Positions 1 through 6,371 of a stretch of DNA of 11,668 nucleotides are shown here, in pieces. The DNA is from Komagataeibacter kakiaceti JCM 25156 (GTDB lineage: Bacteria; Pseudomonadota; Alphaproteobacteria; Acetobacterales; Acetobacteraceae), in assembly GCF_000613305.1 (NCBI RefSeq), contig NZ_BAIO01000035.1:1-11668 (forward strand). The letters are read 5' to 3'. A program made the position numbers and the translations under genes. Each line of letters starts with the position of its first letter. Position 1 is the stretch's first letter. Under the pieces are notes generated by a model. That model was given only the letters and a program-made list of their open reading frames with translations. It was not told the DNA's origin and made no database searches.

Positions 1-189
1 CGGGCGGTGGCTACGGGTTATGGCGCGCCGGGTTTGCGCTACGGATCGCGCGCCGTGCCCTTCGCGCTGTTCGCGCAGTTGCCGACAGGCGACATGAACC
101 CGCCCGCAAATCAGACCCTGACCCGGATTGCAACCGTCATGCCCGCCGGTACGGTGGCATGGATGCAGGATGTGGAGAGCCCCGACTGA
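1..189 (+). CDS. Phage tail-module protein, C-terminal fragment (cut by window edge)
   Basis: The frame is open from base 1 with no start codon required, so this is the last 62 residues of a gene that begins before the window. The visible end is rich in Gly, Ala and Pro and finishes in VESPD. The stop codon (187-189) overlaps the ATG of the tail fibre gene in a TGATG arrangement, indicating translational coupling. Being directly upstream of the fibre suggests a baseplate or tail-tip component, but no motif that I recognise is left in this fragment. The product call rests on position only. Confidence 0.6.
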   Translation, partial: RAVATGYGAPGLRYGSRAVPFALFAQLPTGDMNPPANQTLTRIATVMPAGTVAWMQDVESPD

Positions 190-2017
190 TGGACAGACAG
201 ATTGTCTACCCCGCACAGATACCGCTGGACAGCGACCAGCTCAACGCCCAGCGCAACACCCTTGTCGGCATCGGGCATCTGGCCGGGATGGCCTATGGGC
301 AGAATACGGTGGCGGCGGGCGGCTTTGCCTGTACGCCGGGGGGCGGCCTCGCCATCACCATCGCCCCCGGTTCGCTGCTGGCCGCCGGTGTGGTGGATGG
401 AACGGCCTATGGCACGCTCCCCGCCAGCGCCAGCACGCTTGTGCGCCAGTATATCAGCCGCGATCCGGTCACGCTGGAGGTGCCGTGTGCCGGGGCGACC
501 TGTATTGTGTATGTTACAGCACTCACGCAGGACACGGATGCCACCGTTCTGCCGTTCTACAATGCCGCCGATCCAGCCGTAACCTATGCCGGGGCGGGTA
601 ACAGCGGAAACGCCGCGCCGACCGTGCGGCGGGATGTGGCGCAGATCGGTATTGGCGCGTCCGTGCCCACGGGGGCACATCCGCTATGGACCATAACTGT
701 TCCCGCCGGGGCCACGGCCATCACGGCGGGCATGATCGCGCAGGCATCCGGCGCGCCGTTTTACGATACCATCCCCCAGCTTCAGGCCGCCAAGCAGGAC
801 GCGCTGGGTTTTACCCCCGTGCAGCAGGGCGGCGGCTTCGATCAGGTTGCGGGCAAGGTTTACCTTGGGCGTGACACCACCTATCCGGGGCTGCGTTATT
901 CCTATGTCAACACATCGGACAATATCGCTACGGGTGGCTACCTGCTTTCGACCTACGGGACGGAACTGAACGGCGCGTATGGCGCGCTTGGCGACCTGTC
1001 CTATGACGGCAGCCATCGGCTGGTCTACCAGTCCTATTCCATGAACGGCGCCTATTATACGGCCGCCCTGTATTCGGACGTGACGGCGGAGACCGTGCGC
1101 GCCAGCAATGCCGAGGCAAACCTTGTATCCGGCACGTCCGGCATGGTGTCCGGAGATGCACAGGGAACGGGGCTTCATTACAGCAGCACGGGGCGTATGT
1201 ATGCCAGCTACACCGGTGGCGGTGGATTTCTGGCATGGTATTCAGACGTAACGGCCGAGGCCACGGCCCGTACTGTGGCTGTCACTGCCGAAACCGTGCG
1301 GGCCAGCAATGTCGAAGCGAGCCTGATTTCAGGCACGGCGGGCATGGCGTCAGGCGACCAGCAGGGCACGGAACTCCATTACAGCGGTTCTGGCCATATG
1401 TATGCCGGTTATACCGGTGGCGGGGGATTCCTGGCATGGTATGCGGATGTAACCGCTGAGGCTACGGCTCGTGCGGCTGCGGTCACTGCCGAAGCCACAG
1501 CCCGCGCCAACGCCGATGCCAAGCTGGTATCCGGTGTATGGAACCCAACGGATGCGCAGGTTGCGGGGCTTGTCTTCTCGGGGGGCAATACCAGCAAGCT
1601 GAGCGCCGTCAGTGTGGCTGGTTTATATTATACAATAGCACAGAAATCCGATCTGCCTGTTGTCTCGGTTACTTCCTCCGGCTCGCCGGGGATGGTGGCT
1701 GTTACACGATCATCAGGATCAAGGATGGCAGCACGGCCAGCGGATACCGCATCCGCATGATGGGAGAAACACCGGATTTTACCAGTGAGGGCAGGCAGAC
1801 CATTACTTATCCGCTGGCTCTGAACGGGATTTTTCCAGGGGCATACGGCGTCTCCACCAAGCTGGCGGATAGCGACACCACCTCCACAGGCAACGACCAG
1901 ATGGCGCAGCTTGGCGGGACACCCACCACCACACAGATGACGGTCAACATGAACGAAACTGGTGGCGGCAATTACAACTGGCCCATGCGTGCAACGTGGT
2001 GGGTGGAAGGCTGGTAA
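189..2017 (+). CDS. Phage tail fibre protein with tandem repeats, broken by one apparent -1 frameshift
   Basis: Likely receptor-binding fibre of the virion. ATG 189 is preferred over the in-frame ATG 159 because it overlaps the upstream stop and has GGAGAG at 174-179. The first frame runs to 1760 (523 aa). The N-terminal part has a tail-fibre-like LGFTPVQQGGG motif near residue 207, then a diverged repeat, two 67-residue tandem repeats (1083-1484) and part of a third. From about 1690 coding signal moves to the -1 frame: third-position G/C is high there and drops in the original frame. That frame continues to 2017 with a compact C-terminal domain ending in WWVEGW, like other fibre tips. One extra G in the GGGG run at 1688-1691 gives a single 609-residue protein. 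An ATG at 1757 overlapping the first stop could alternatively restart the C-terminal domain, but it would cut into the coherent sequence before it. Confidence 0.8.
1083..1535 (+). repeat. 201-bp in-frame tandem repeat in the tail fibre gene (2 full units plus a partial third)
   Basis: Units start at 1083, 1284 and 1485, an exact 201-base (67-codon) period. Units 1 and 2 are identical at 53 of 67 residues; the third matches only for its first 17 residues (to about 1535). Each unit opens with a TAETVRASN-type stretch and carries YTGGGGFLAWY and DVTAEATAR. A more diverged relative ending in LYSDVTAETVR lies just upstream. The pattern indicates growth of the fibre shaft by duplication. Confidence 0.9.
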
Positions 2018-2022
2018 GCGAC

Positions 2023-2418
2023 ATGACGAAATATGCGCATTTTGACAGCAGGCAGGCCGCGCCATCGCGGGTCATTGGCTGGTATGACAGTGAGAGTTTC
2101 AATGCCCTGACACTGAAATCCCTTCCGGAAAGTGACCTTCTGGAAGTGACCGATGCCCAGTGGAGCATGCGTTATCCGGGGCCGTGGGCGGTTGGTGATG
2201 GCGCTCTTGTGGCCCATGCACCCGCCGCCACGGCCGTTCCCCTGGCCACACGGGCTTCTGCCGCGCTGACGCAGGCCCGCACCCATGTCCTGCACCATTA
2301 CAAGCTGCTGGATGAGCCGACACCGGCGGTCTGGATTGCTTATCTGAAGGCCCTCATGGCCATTTCGGATGGCACCGATACGGCCAGCACCGTTCTGCCC
2401 GCCAGCCCCGCGCAATGA
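2023..2418 (+). CDS. Small phage protein downstream of the tail fibre; fibre-associated or assembly candidate
   Basis: A 131-residue soluble protein with no signal peptide or membrane segment. ATG 2023 follows the fibre stop by five bases and has GGAAGG at 2005-2010; the longer start at 1996 would overlap the fibre gene and is less likely. The N-terminus (MTKYAHFDS, then VIGWYDSE) and the C-terminal YLKALMAISDGTDT segment resemble small proteins often encoded immediately after tail fibres in proteobacterial prophages, some of which help the fibre fold or attach. I see no catalytic motif. Function is inferred from position and general resemblance. Confidence 0.72.
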   Translation: MTKYAHFDSRQAAPSRVIGWYDSESFNALTLKSLPESDLLEVTDAQWSMRYPGPWAVGDGALVAHAPAATAVPLATRASAALTQARTHVLHHYKLLDEPTPAVWIAYLKALMAISDGTDTASTVLPASPAQ

Positions 2419-2436
2419 TAACCGGAGATATCGACC

Positions 2437-2700
2437 ATGACCGATACAACTTCCTCAACGACCACCACAACTGACCAGACCGCTACCCCGGCAGCGCCCG
2501 CACCCCAGAATTATGTTCTGTACCGCACGGCCCAGCTTGGCTGGCAGCAGGTCGGGTATGTCATCATGGCCATGACGTTGGCCAGTACCGACACCTTCAT
2601 GCCGCCTGCTGGCATGGCGCTGGGACTTGATGCGGCAGGGGCCTATCCGGCGGGAAGCATCTATACGCCCGCCACGACGCCAACGCCGCCTGGCGGCTAG
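2437..2700 (+). CDS. Hypothetical small phage protein (87 aa)
   Basis: ATG 2437 is preceded by CCGGAG (2421-2426) at a plausible distance. The N-terminus is a low-complexity Thr/Ser/Ala/Pro stretch (about residues 4-24). The middle, around QNYVLYRTAQLGWQQVGYV, is more ordered, and the C-terminus is again Pro/Thr-rich. It lies 18 bases after the preceding gene in the same direction and is followed by an intrinsic terminator at 2729-2750, so it is probably the last gene of the tail transcription unit. I do not recognise the family; a minor tail component is possible. Confidence 0.65.
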   Translation: MTDTTSSTTTTTDQTATPAAPAPQNYVLYRTAQLGWQQVGYVIMAMTLASTDTFMPPAGMALGLDAAGAYPAGSIYTPATTPTPPGG

Positions 2701-2728
2701 TCCGTTCACAACCGTCCATGCCCGCCAC

Positions 2729-2750
2729 ACCGCCCATGAGGCGGTTTTTT
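2729..2750 (+). terminator. Rho-independent terminator after the tail module
   Basis: ACCGCC (2729-2734), loop CATGA, GGCGGT (2740-2745): a perfect 6-bp GC-rich stem running into six T. It lies 28 bases after the stop at 2700. It ends only 16 bases before the start codon at 2767, so the downstream gene has no room for a promoter of its own between hairpin and start. Confidence 0.85.
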
Positions 2751-2766
2751 ATTGTCGGAAAAACCA

Positions 2767-3201
2767 ATGAATGAAGACATGATCCTGCCCGCATCCGTGG
2801 GGCAGGCGGGGGTGCCTGTCCGCTGCGCCACGGTGGAGGATCTTGCCCGTGTGCGTGAACGGCTGGCGAAGGTGGAGGGTGGCCATGACAACCTGCGCGA
2901 CGGGCTGAACACGCTGTCGGTCCAGTTTTCCGACCTGCGGCGCGATCTGACAAAGGCCGTGGCCGACCACGCGGCGCAGACCCGGCGCGAGATCATGGAG
3001 CGTGTCGCCGCCATGGGCGAGACAGCCAATGAGCGCGACACGGAAGTTTCGGAGCGTCTGTCCCGCATCGAGGGTGGCATCAGGCTGGCCAACTGGATCA
3101 CGGTCACCTTCATCATCCTTGCCACCGGACTGCTGGGCTGGGGCCAGATTGGCGATGCCGCGTGGTCGCTATGCAAACGGGCGCTGGGGTATGAACCATG
3201 A
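2767..3201 (+). CDS. Coiled-coil protein with one C-terminal membrane segment, first gene of the presumed lysis cassette
   Basis: A 144-residue protein. Residues about 22-103 are rich in charged heptad-like helix (VEDLARVRERLAKVEGG and onward). A single hydrophobic segment at about 107-127 (NWITVTFIILATGLLGW) is followed by a short basic tail. ATG 2767 is chosen because a TTG at 2752 would sit against the terminator with no ribosome site. The plan of a long coiled coil then a C-terminal TM resembles XhlA/haemolysin-type proteins found with phage lysis genes, and it directly precedes a lysozyme-like gene. Its stop overlaps the next start (ATGA at 3198-3201), so the two are probably made together. 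The family name is not certain. Confidence 0.78.
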   Translation: MNEDMILPASVGQAGVPVRCATVEDLARVRERLAKVEGGHDNLRDGLNTLSVQFSDLRRDLTKAVADHAAQTRREIMERVAAMGETANERDTEVSERLSRIEGGIRLANWITVTFIILATGLLGWGQIGDAAWSLCKRALGYEP

Positions 3202-3688
3202 GCGGTTTATCCCTCTCCCAGTTCAAGCACATCATCGTGGCGCCAGCCTGTCCCATGTCGGGCTGGGGGGTGATGCCGTCGTGAACCTGCTGACCGGAAC
3301 CGCCCTGGTTGAAAGTGGGCTGGTTGATATTGTGCAGGTCACAAAGGGGGGCTTTGGTCCGGCGCAGGGGTTGTGGCAGATGGAGCCGTTCACGCATGAC
3401 GATATCTGGCGCACTTTTCTGTCTGACAGCCAACTGAACGGCCTGCGGCAGCGCATTCTCACCATTCGCGCGGACTGGCCCCCGGGGGCAGTACAGATGC
3501 GGGGTAACGTCTTCTATGCCTGCGTCATGGCGCGTCTGAAATATGACCGTGTACGCACCGAACTGCCTGATGCGGCCGATGCCTCCGCGCAATGCCGTTA
3601 CTGGAAAACCTATTACAATACTTCCTCCGGGGCAGGCGTTACTGATTCACGGCATGTCGCCCTGTTCCAGCAGGCCATTGATGCATGA
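3198..3688 (+). CDS. Lysozyme/transglycosylase-like phage protein (endolysin candidate), one apparent -1 frameshift
   Basis: ATG 3198 overlaps the previous stop (ATGA). Its frame, with G/C at 14 of 17 third positions, encodes MSGLSLSQFKHIIVAPA, then breaks at 3247-3248. From there the -1 frame gives SHVGLGGDAVVNLLTGTALVESG and runs to 3688. One added C (GCCTG to GCCCTG) gives a continuous 163-aa protein. Numbered that way it has E39 in TALVESGL, G58-L-W-Q-M-E-P64, then HDDIW, and a C-terminal YWKTYYNT. Glu-Ser followed by a G-L-x-Q motif is the arrangement of the SLT/goose-lysozyme-like fold, where the Glu is catalytic, so peptidoglycan cleavage at lysis is the likely role. No signal peptide is visible, so export would need a holin. 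Starting at 3191 keeps one frame open but gives a poor N-terminus. The enzyme class is inferred. Confidence 0.7.
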
Positions 3689-3746
3689 AACGGCATGTCA
3701 GGTGCCGGGTACATTTTCCGCGCCAGTTGCGTGGAGACTTTTTATA

Positions 3747-3751
3747 AAGGA
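3747..3751 (+). promoter_or_regulatory. Ribosome binding site that decides the start at 3759
   Basis: AAGGA, seven bases before ATG 3759. It fixes initiation in the frame that is open only briefly after the start, and so exposes the frame break at 3775-3779. Confidence 0.75.
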
Positions 3752-3758
3752 CAGGACC

Positions 3759-4096
3759 ATGCTGATCCGCCAGCAAAAACACGCGTGGTTGCCCGGACCG
3801 CAACGGCGGTTACGACCGGGATTTCCCCTCTCGCACTGGCGCTGTCACTGCCGCAGCCTTACGCCATGTGGGTGCTGTATGCCTGCGCCATCTTCGCGGG
3901 CGCCGGGTTCGCGGCCACCCAGATCCCGCTGCCAGCCAACCAGAGCGGCAGGCTCTGGCTGCTTTACCGCATCATCAACTTCCTTGCGATGAACTGGAAA
4001 TACGCGGCCAATGCCGCGATTGCCCTGCGGACCAGCACGGCCGTCTCGGCATCTTCCACGCCTGCGCCGTCCAGGCCGGGAGATGATCTGAAATAA
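3759..4096 (+). CDS. Small membrane protein, holin candidate, one apparent -1 frameshift
   Basis: The strong ribosome site at 3747-3751 points to ATG 3759, which reads MLIRQQK. The hydrophobic body of the protein lies in the -1 frame, open to 4096. Adding one A to AAAAA (3775-3779) joins them as MLIRQQKTRVVARTATAV and onward, 112 residues. There is a hydrophobic segment at about 34-56 (PYAMWVLYACAIFAGAGFAA), a second mostly apolar helix at about 66-80 (LWLLYRIINFLAMNW), and a polar Ser/Thr/Pro tail. Size, membrane helices and position right after the lysozyme-like gene suit a holin or lysis regulator, but no family motif is recognised. The alternative start at 3695 lacks a ribosome site and gives an unlikely N-terminus. 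Confidence 0.62.
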
Positions 4097-4138
4097 AACG
4101 GGTCACTTTGCTTACCGTCCCGACCATTTCCCACGGAA

Positions 4139-4161
4139 ACCGCCCTTCGGGGTGGTTTTTT
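4139..4161 (+). terminator. Rho-independent terminator with UUCG loop
   Basis: ACCGCCC (4139-4145), loop TTCG, GGGTGGT (4150-4156): seven pairs including one G-T, closed by a stabilising tetraloop and followed by six T. It shares the GGTTTTTTATTG tail with the hairpin at 2729-2750. It ends four bases before the ribosome site (GGAG, 4165-4168) of the next gene, so that gene must be reached by read-through or antitermination. Confidence 0.85.
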
Positions 4162-4177
4162 ATTGGAGCTATCATTC

Positions 4178-4768
4178 ATGAGCCCGAACATTTCCCGCCG
4201 GGTCCTGTTACGCGCCGGGACCGGCACACTGGCGGCTGGCCTGCTGGCGGCCTGCGCGGTTACGAAATCCGGTAATGTCACCACCATCACGATCAACGTG
4301 GCCGAGATCAGGGATTACGGGCAGGCGGGCCTCAATGCCGTCTCGACCATCCTGAGCATCGCGGCGCTGGCCAGCGCGATCGGTTCCCCTGCCGTTGGTA
4401 TTATCAACGTGGCTGATACGGCGCTTTCCGCTGCGCTCACCAGCTTTTCCACGGCCGCCGGGTCCACGCTGACCATTTCGTATGATGATACGAACTGGAA
4501 AAGCCGGGTGGATAGCATTCTGTCCGCCCTGACCAAGGTGGAGGACGACCTGAGCATGGCCATGACCGGGGTCTCGACCAAGGTGTCCGGCACGGACCTG
4601 TCCGACGCCAGTACGGCGCTGAACGCGCTGGGCACCATTATCTCGGCCTTCAGAGCGCTGCTGGACAGCGTAGCCGTACGGCGGTCCATCAGGCCCATAG
4701 TCAATGCAGCCCCATCTCGTACGCAGGTGCAGCAGGCGCTCAAGGTGCTGGGGGTGACGGCAGGATGA
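4178..4768 (+). CDS. Tat-type lipoprotein of unknown function (196 aa)
   Basis: ATG 4178 with GGAG at 4165-4168. Residues 6-12 read SRRVLLR, close to the twin-arginine consensus. They are followed by a moderately hydrophobic stretch and a lipobox L23-A-A-C26, so the protein is probably folded in the cytoplasm, exported by Tat and anchored as a lipoprotein. The rest is mostly Ala/Ser/Thr-rich helix (for example STILSIAALASAIG) without recognisable catalytic motif. It is translationally coupled to a tiny membrane ORF through ATGA at 4765-4768. In the late end of a prophage it could act in the envelope during lysis or be a lysogenic-conversion factor; the sequence does not decide. Confidence 0.8.
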   Translation: MSPNISRRVLLRAGTGTLAAGLLAACAVTKSGNVTTITINVAEIRDYGQAGLNAVSTILSIAALASAIGSPAVGIINVADTALSAALTSFSTAAGSTLTISYDDTNWKSRVDSILSALTKVEDDLSMAMTGVSTKVSGTDLSDASTALNALGTIISAFRALLDSVAVRRSIRPIVNAAPSRTQVQQALKVLGVTAG

Positions 4769-4866
4769 CACCCATCGGCATCTTCTTCCTCTGGTTCGCC
4801 AGCACCATTGGCGGTGCTGCCGGGGCCTTCATCCTCTACGCTTATCTGGCGAGTAATTCGCGATGA
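4765..4866 (+). CDS. 33-residue single-TM protein
   Basis: A very short ORF starting inside the stop of the lipoprotein gene (ATGA). Nearly all of it is one apolar helix: GIFFLWFASTIGGAAGAFIL then YAYLAS, ending in polar NSR. Its own stop overlaps the ATG of the next tiny ORF (ATGA at 4863-4866). The two tight overlaps and the membrane character support real translation. Function unknown; a small lysis or envelope accessory peptide is possible. Confidence 0.6.
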   Translation: MTPIGIFFLWFASTIGGAAGAFILYAYLASNSR

Positions 4867-4997
4867 GCGACTTCACTGCAGGCGTTTTTACGGGCGCTGG
4901 TGGCATCGTGATCCTGATCGGCATACTCATCATTATACCGATCAAGCTGCATGCGCTTTATATGGCCGCGCAGTTGCGGGATCGCGGTCTGAAGTAG
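4863..4997 (+). CDS. 44-residue single-TM protein
   Basis: This ORF starts in the stop of the preceding 33-residue ORF (ATGA). A short polar N-terminus is followed by a strongly apolar segment (GGIVILIGILIIIPI, about residues 13-27) and a basic amphipathic tail (KLHALYMAAQLRDRGLK). With the lipoprotein and the 33-residue ORF it forms a three-gene coupled chain. It is the last plus-strand gene before composition turns AT-rich. No known family is recognised. Confidence 0.6.
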   Translation: MSDFTAGVFTGAGGIVILIGILIIIPIKLHALYMAAQLRDRGLK

Positions 4998-5078
4998 ATT
5001 CAGAAACGCGTCACCCTATTCTGACCTTTTGGGCGAATGATCATCAGGTATGCTCACGCAGTAAGTTTCGCACACGAA

Positions 5079-5094
5079 CATATTTTAAAATATG
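5079..5094. repeat. 16-bp perfect palindrome beside the EcsC gene stop
   Basis: CATATTTTAAAATATG is self-complementary over all 16 bases. It lies six bases beyond the stop of the minus-strand EcsC gene and about 80 bases after the last plus-strand ORF, so it may help end transcription or bind a protein. It has no GC stem, so it is not a classical intrinsic terminator. Confidence 0.5.
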
Positions 5095-5100
5095 CCTATA

Positions 5101-5802
5101 TTATGCCCATTCCATTTCTTCATCGGGATCTTCTCTCATCTGTCGCTCTATAGTAAAGCACTTTACGGCTTCGTAACCTACATATCGGGTAAGTCCGTAG
5201 TTCAGGCTGGAACCTGCTACAACACCAATCCCGAACGGCATACTTTTTTCTACCGCCTTCCTAGTGAAGTTTATACCAAAGCGTGTAAAAAACTGTTTAA
5301 CTGCTTCTAATGTAGCTCCTTTTAAATATTGTTGAAGCATTTTCACACCGGCTTTCGATGCGATTGGCGCGCCGCTTTGAACACCGAGCTGTTCAAGTCC
5401 TCCAGCCACAGCAATGAGTATGGTCATGTACATCGCATCATGGTCGGTCAAGTCCCACCCGAAATTTACGGCCAGTAGCATTGTCATATCAATTTGTATT
5501 TTCATGCAGACTGTAGCGTCAGCAGTTCCTCCACCAACCATGGCGGCGACAGTCCCGATACCCGGGACGATGCCTGGAACAGCAGAAAGACCACCACTCA
5601 GAGACGCATACCGTGAATATTTTGCTATAATTTTCTTTGAAACTATCTTCTCTATTTCATTATCATTGCATTGTTTGTTCAACTTTTTTGCTGAATGCTT
5701 ATATTGATCAACCATTTTTTTTGCTTTTTCCGGGCTGATTGCAATAGCGCGAATGGCATTCAGCATGAGAGAGCCATCATCCTTATTGGGATTTTCGGTC
5801 AT
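5101..5802 (-). CDS. EcsC-family protein, likely prophage cargo
   Basis: A 233-residue protein. The start is set at 5802 rather than the longer 5841 because AGGAG (5814-5810) lies seven bases before this ATG, while the longer start has no ribosome site. The N-terminal 65 residues are charged helix. Then comes a Gly-rich apolar stretch at about 69-92 (SGGLSAVPGIVPGIGTVAAM) and a helix beginning CMKIQIDMTMLLA, the order I associate with the EcsC family (named after Bacillus EcsC; molecular function poorly defined, membrane association likely). Further apolar segments include MTILIAVAGGLEQLG and MPFGIGVVAG. AT-rich composition and opposite orientation set it apart from the phage genes. A role for the lysogen (superinfection exclusion, stress or envelope change) is inference from context. 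Confidence 0.8.
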   Translation of the reverse strand: MTENPNKDDGSLMLNAIRAIAISPEKAKKMVDQYKHSAKKLNKQCNDNEIEKIVSKKIIAKYSRYASLSGGLSAVPGIVPGIGTVAAMVGGGTADATVCMKIQIDMTMLLAVNFGWDLTDHDAMYMTILIAVAGGLEQLGVQSGAPIASKAGVKMLQQYLKGATLEAVKQFFTRFGINFTRKAVEKSMPFGIGVVAGSSLNYGLTRYVGYEAVKCFTIERQMREDPDEEMEWA

Positions 5803-5809
5803 ATATGAA

Positions 5810-5815
5810 CTCCTC
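5810..5815 (-). promoter_or_regulatory. Ribosome binding site of the EcsC-family gene
   Basis: On the minus strand this reads GAGGAG, seven bases before the ATG at 5802. It supports that start over the upstream ATG at 5841. Confidence 0.75.
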
Positions 5816-5852
5816 AGAAAACTTTTAAAATCTATATTCATAAATTTATATC

Positions 5853-5881
5853 ATGAAATAACAGTACAAAAGTATAGTCAA
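5853..5881 (-). promoter_or_regulatory. Possible promoter of the EcsC-family gene
   Basis: On the minus strand TTGACT (5881-5876) is followed after 17 bases by TTTCAT (5858-5853). The -35 is near consensus, while the -10 matches TATAAT at four of six positions. In AT-rich DNA such matches are common, so this is only a candidate. It would let the gene be transcribed independently of the phage late operon, as expected for a moron. Confidence 0.3.
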
Positions 5882-6068
5882 GGCTTCCTGCAGACATGAC
5901 CGCCCTGCGTAAAGCTGACTGGCATTTTATAAAACGTTAATAAGATATGAAGCGTCATAAGAAAAAATATTTGTACACACTTCTTCCAAATGCCGTCTTT
6001 TTCAGAGGCATCAAAATCAGTAAATCTACAGTACAATCGTAATGTCAGGCTTCTTTTCGTTCTCAATA

Positions 6069-6335
6069 TCAAATGAAAAAGCTTTTGCTGGTCCAGGATT
6101 TAATCGCCACGTTGGTTCGGAAGATTCCCTTTACCTGTTGACGGTCACGAATTGGATCATGGTTTCCGTCTGACCTTACAATATCTTCTACATTTCCCTT
6201 ACAAGACCGACAGTAAATCAATATGTCGGTCATATAGTGACTGCCTTTGCAGATAACATTACGGGTCCGATTTGCTTCATGTTTCGGAAAAGATTTTAGT
6301 TCACTCAGTGTCGCATCTTCTTGAATTACTTCCAT
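6069..6335 (-). CDS. 88-residue Cys/His protein of unknown function in the AT-rich cargo block
   Basis: ATG 6335 has AGAGG eight bases upstream on the minus strand, and the frame runs to TGA at 6069-6071. The same frame continues upstream into the antisense of the peptidase gene, but the ribosome site marks this as the real start. The protein is polar and charged with a possible metal site: C29-K-G-S-H33 and, nine residues on, C42-R-S-C45. No family is recognised. It is oriented like the EcsC gene, 266 bases upstream of it, and could share its transcript. Its start is only 36 bases from the divergent start at 6372, so promoters of the two would overlap. Confidence 0.5.
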   Translation of the reverse strand: MEVIQEDATLSELKSFPKHEANRTRNVICKGSHYMTDILIYCRSCKGNVEDIVRSDGNHDPIRDRQQVKGIFRTNVAIKSWTSKSFFI

Positions 6336-6371
6336 AACCACAACCTCTGCAAGCAAACATACGGGTATTTC

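Larger units (their letters stand above)
4998..6371. other. AT-rich cargo block inserted between prophage late genes
   Basis: Composition changes abruptly after 4997 and returns to high GC just after 6371. In 5281-5340 only 19 of 60 bases are G/C, against 40 of 60 in 6961-7020. Coding here is on the minus strand, opposite to all neighbouring prophage genes. It contains the EcsC-family gene, the 88-aa Cys/His gene, and non-coding 4998-5100 and about 5803-6068. No inverted terminal repeats or transposase are visible. These are the usual marks of independently acquired moron cargo. Confidence 0.75.

Noticed and set aside
1083..1535. Tandem repeat considered as a CRISPR-like or satellite array
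   Set aside because: The repeats are coding, in frame, diverged and without spacers; they are protein repeats of the fibre.
1680..1700. Programmed -1 frameshift in the tail fibre gene
   Set aside because: No X-XXY-YYZ slippery heptamer fits the reading frame at CCGGGGATGG, and five similar breaks occur in unrelated genes, so a missing base is simpler.
5000..5024. TCAGAA / TTCTGA inverted repeat as a terminator after the 44-aa ORF
   Set aside because: Six AT-leaning pairs with a 13-base loop and only four T after it; too weak to call.
5878..6072. Minus-strand ORF of 64 codons starting with TTG in the AT-rich block
   Set aside because: No ribosome site, weak start codon, and it overlaps the end of the 88-aa gene. 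Short open frames are expected in this composition.
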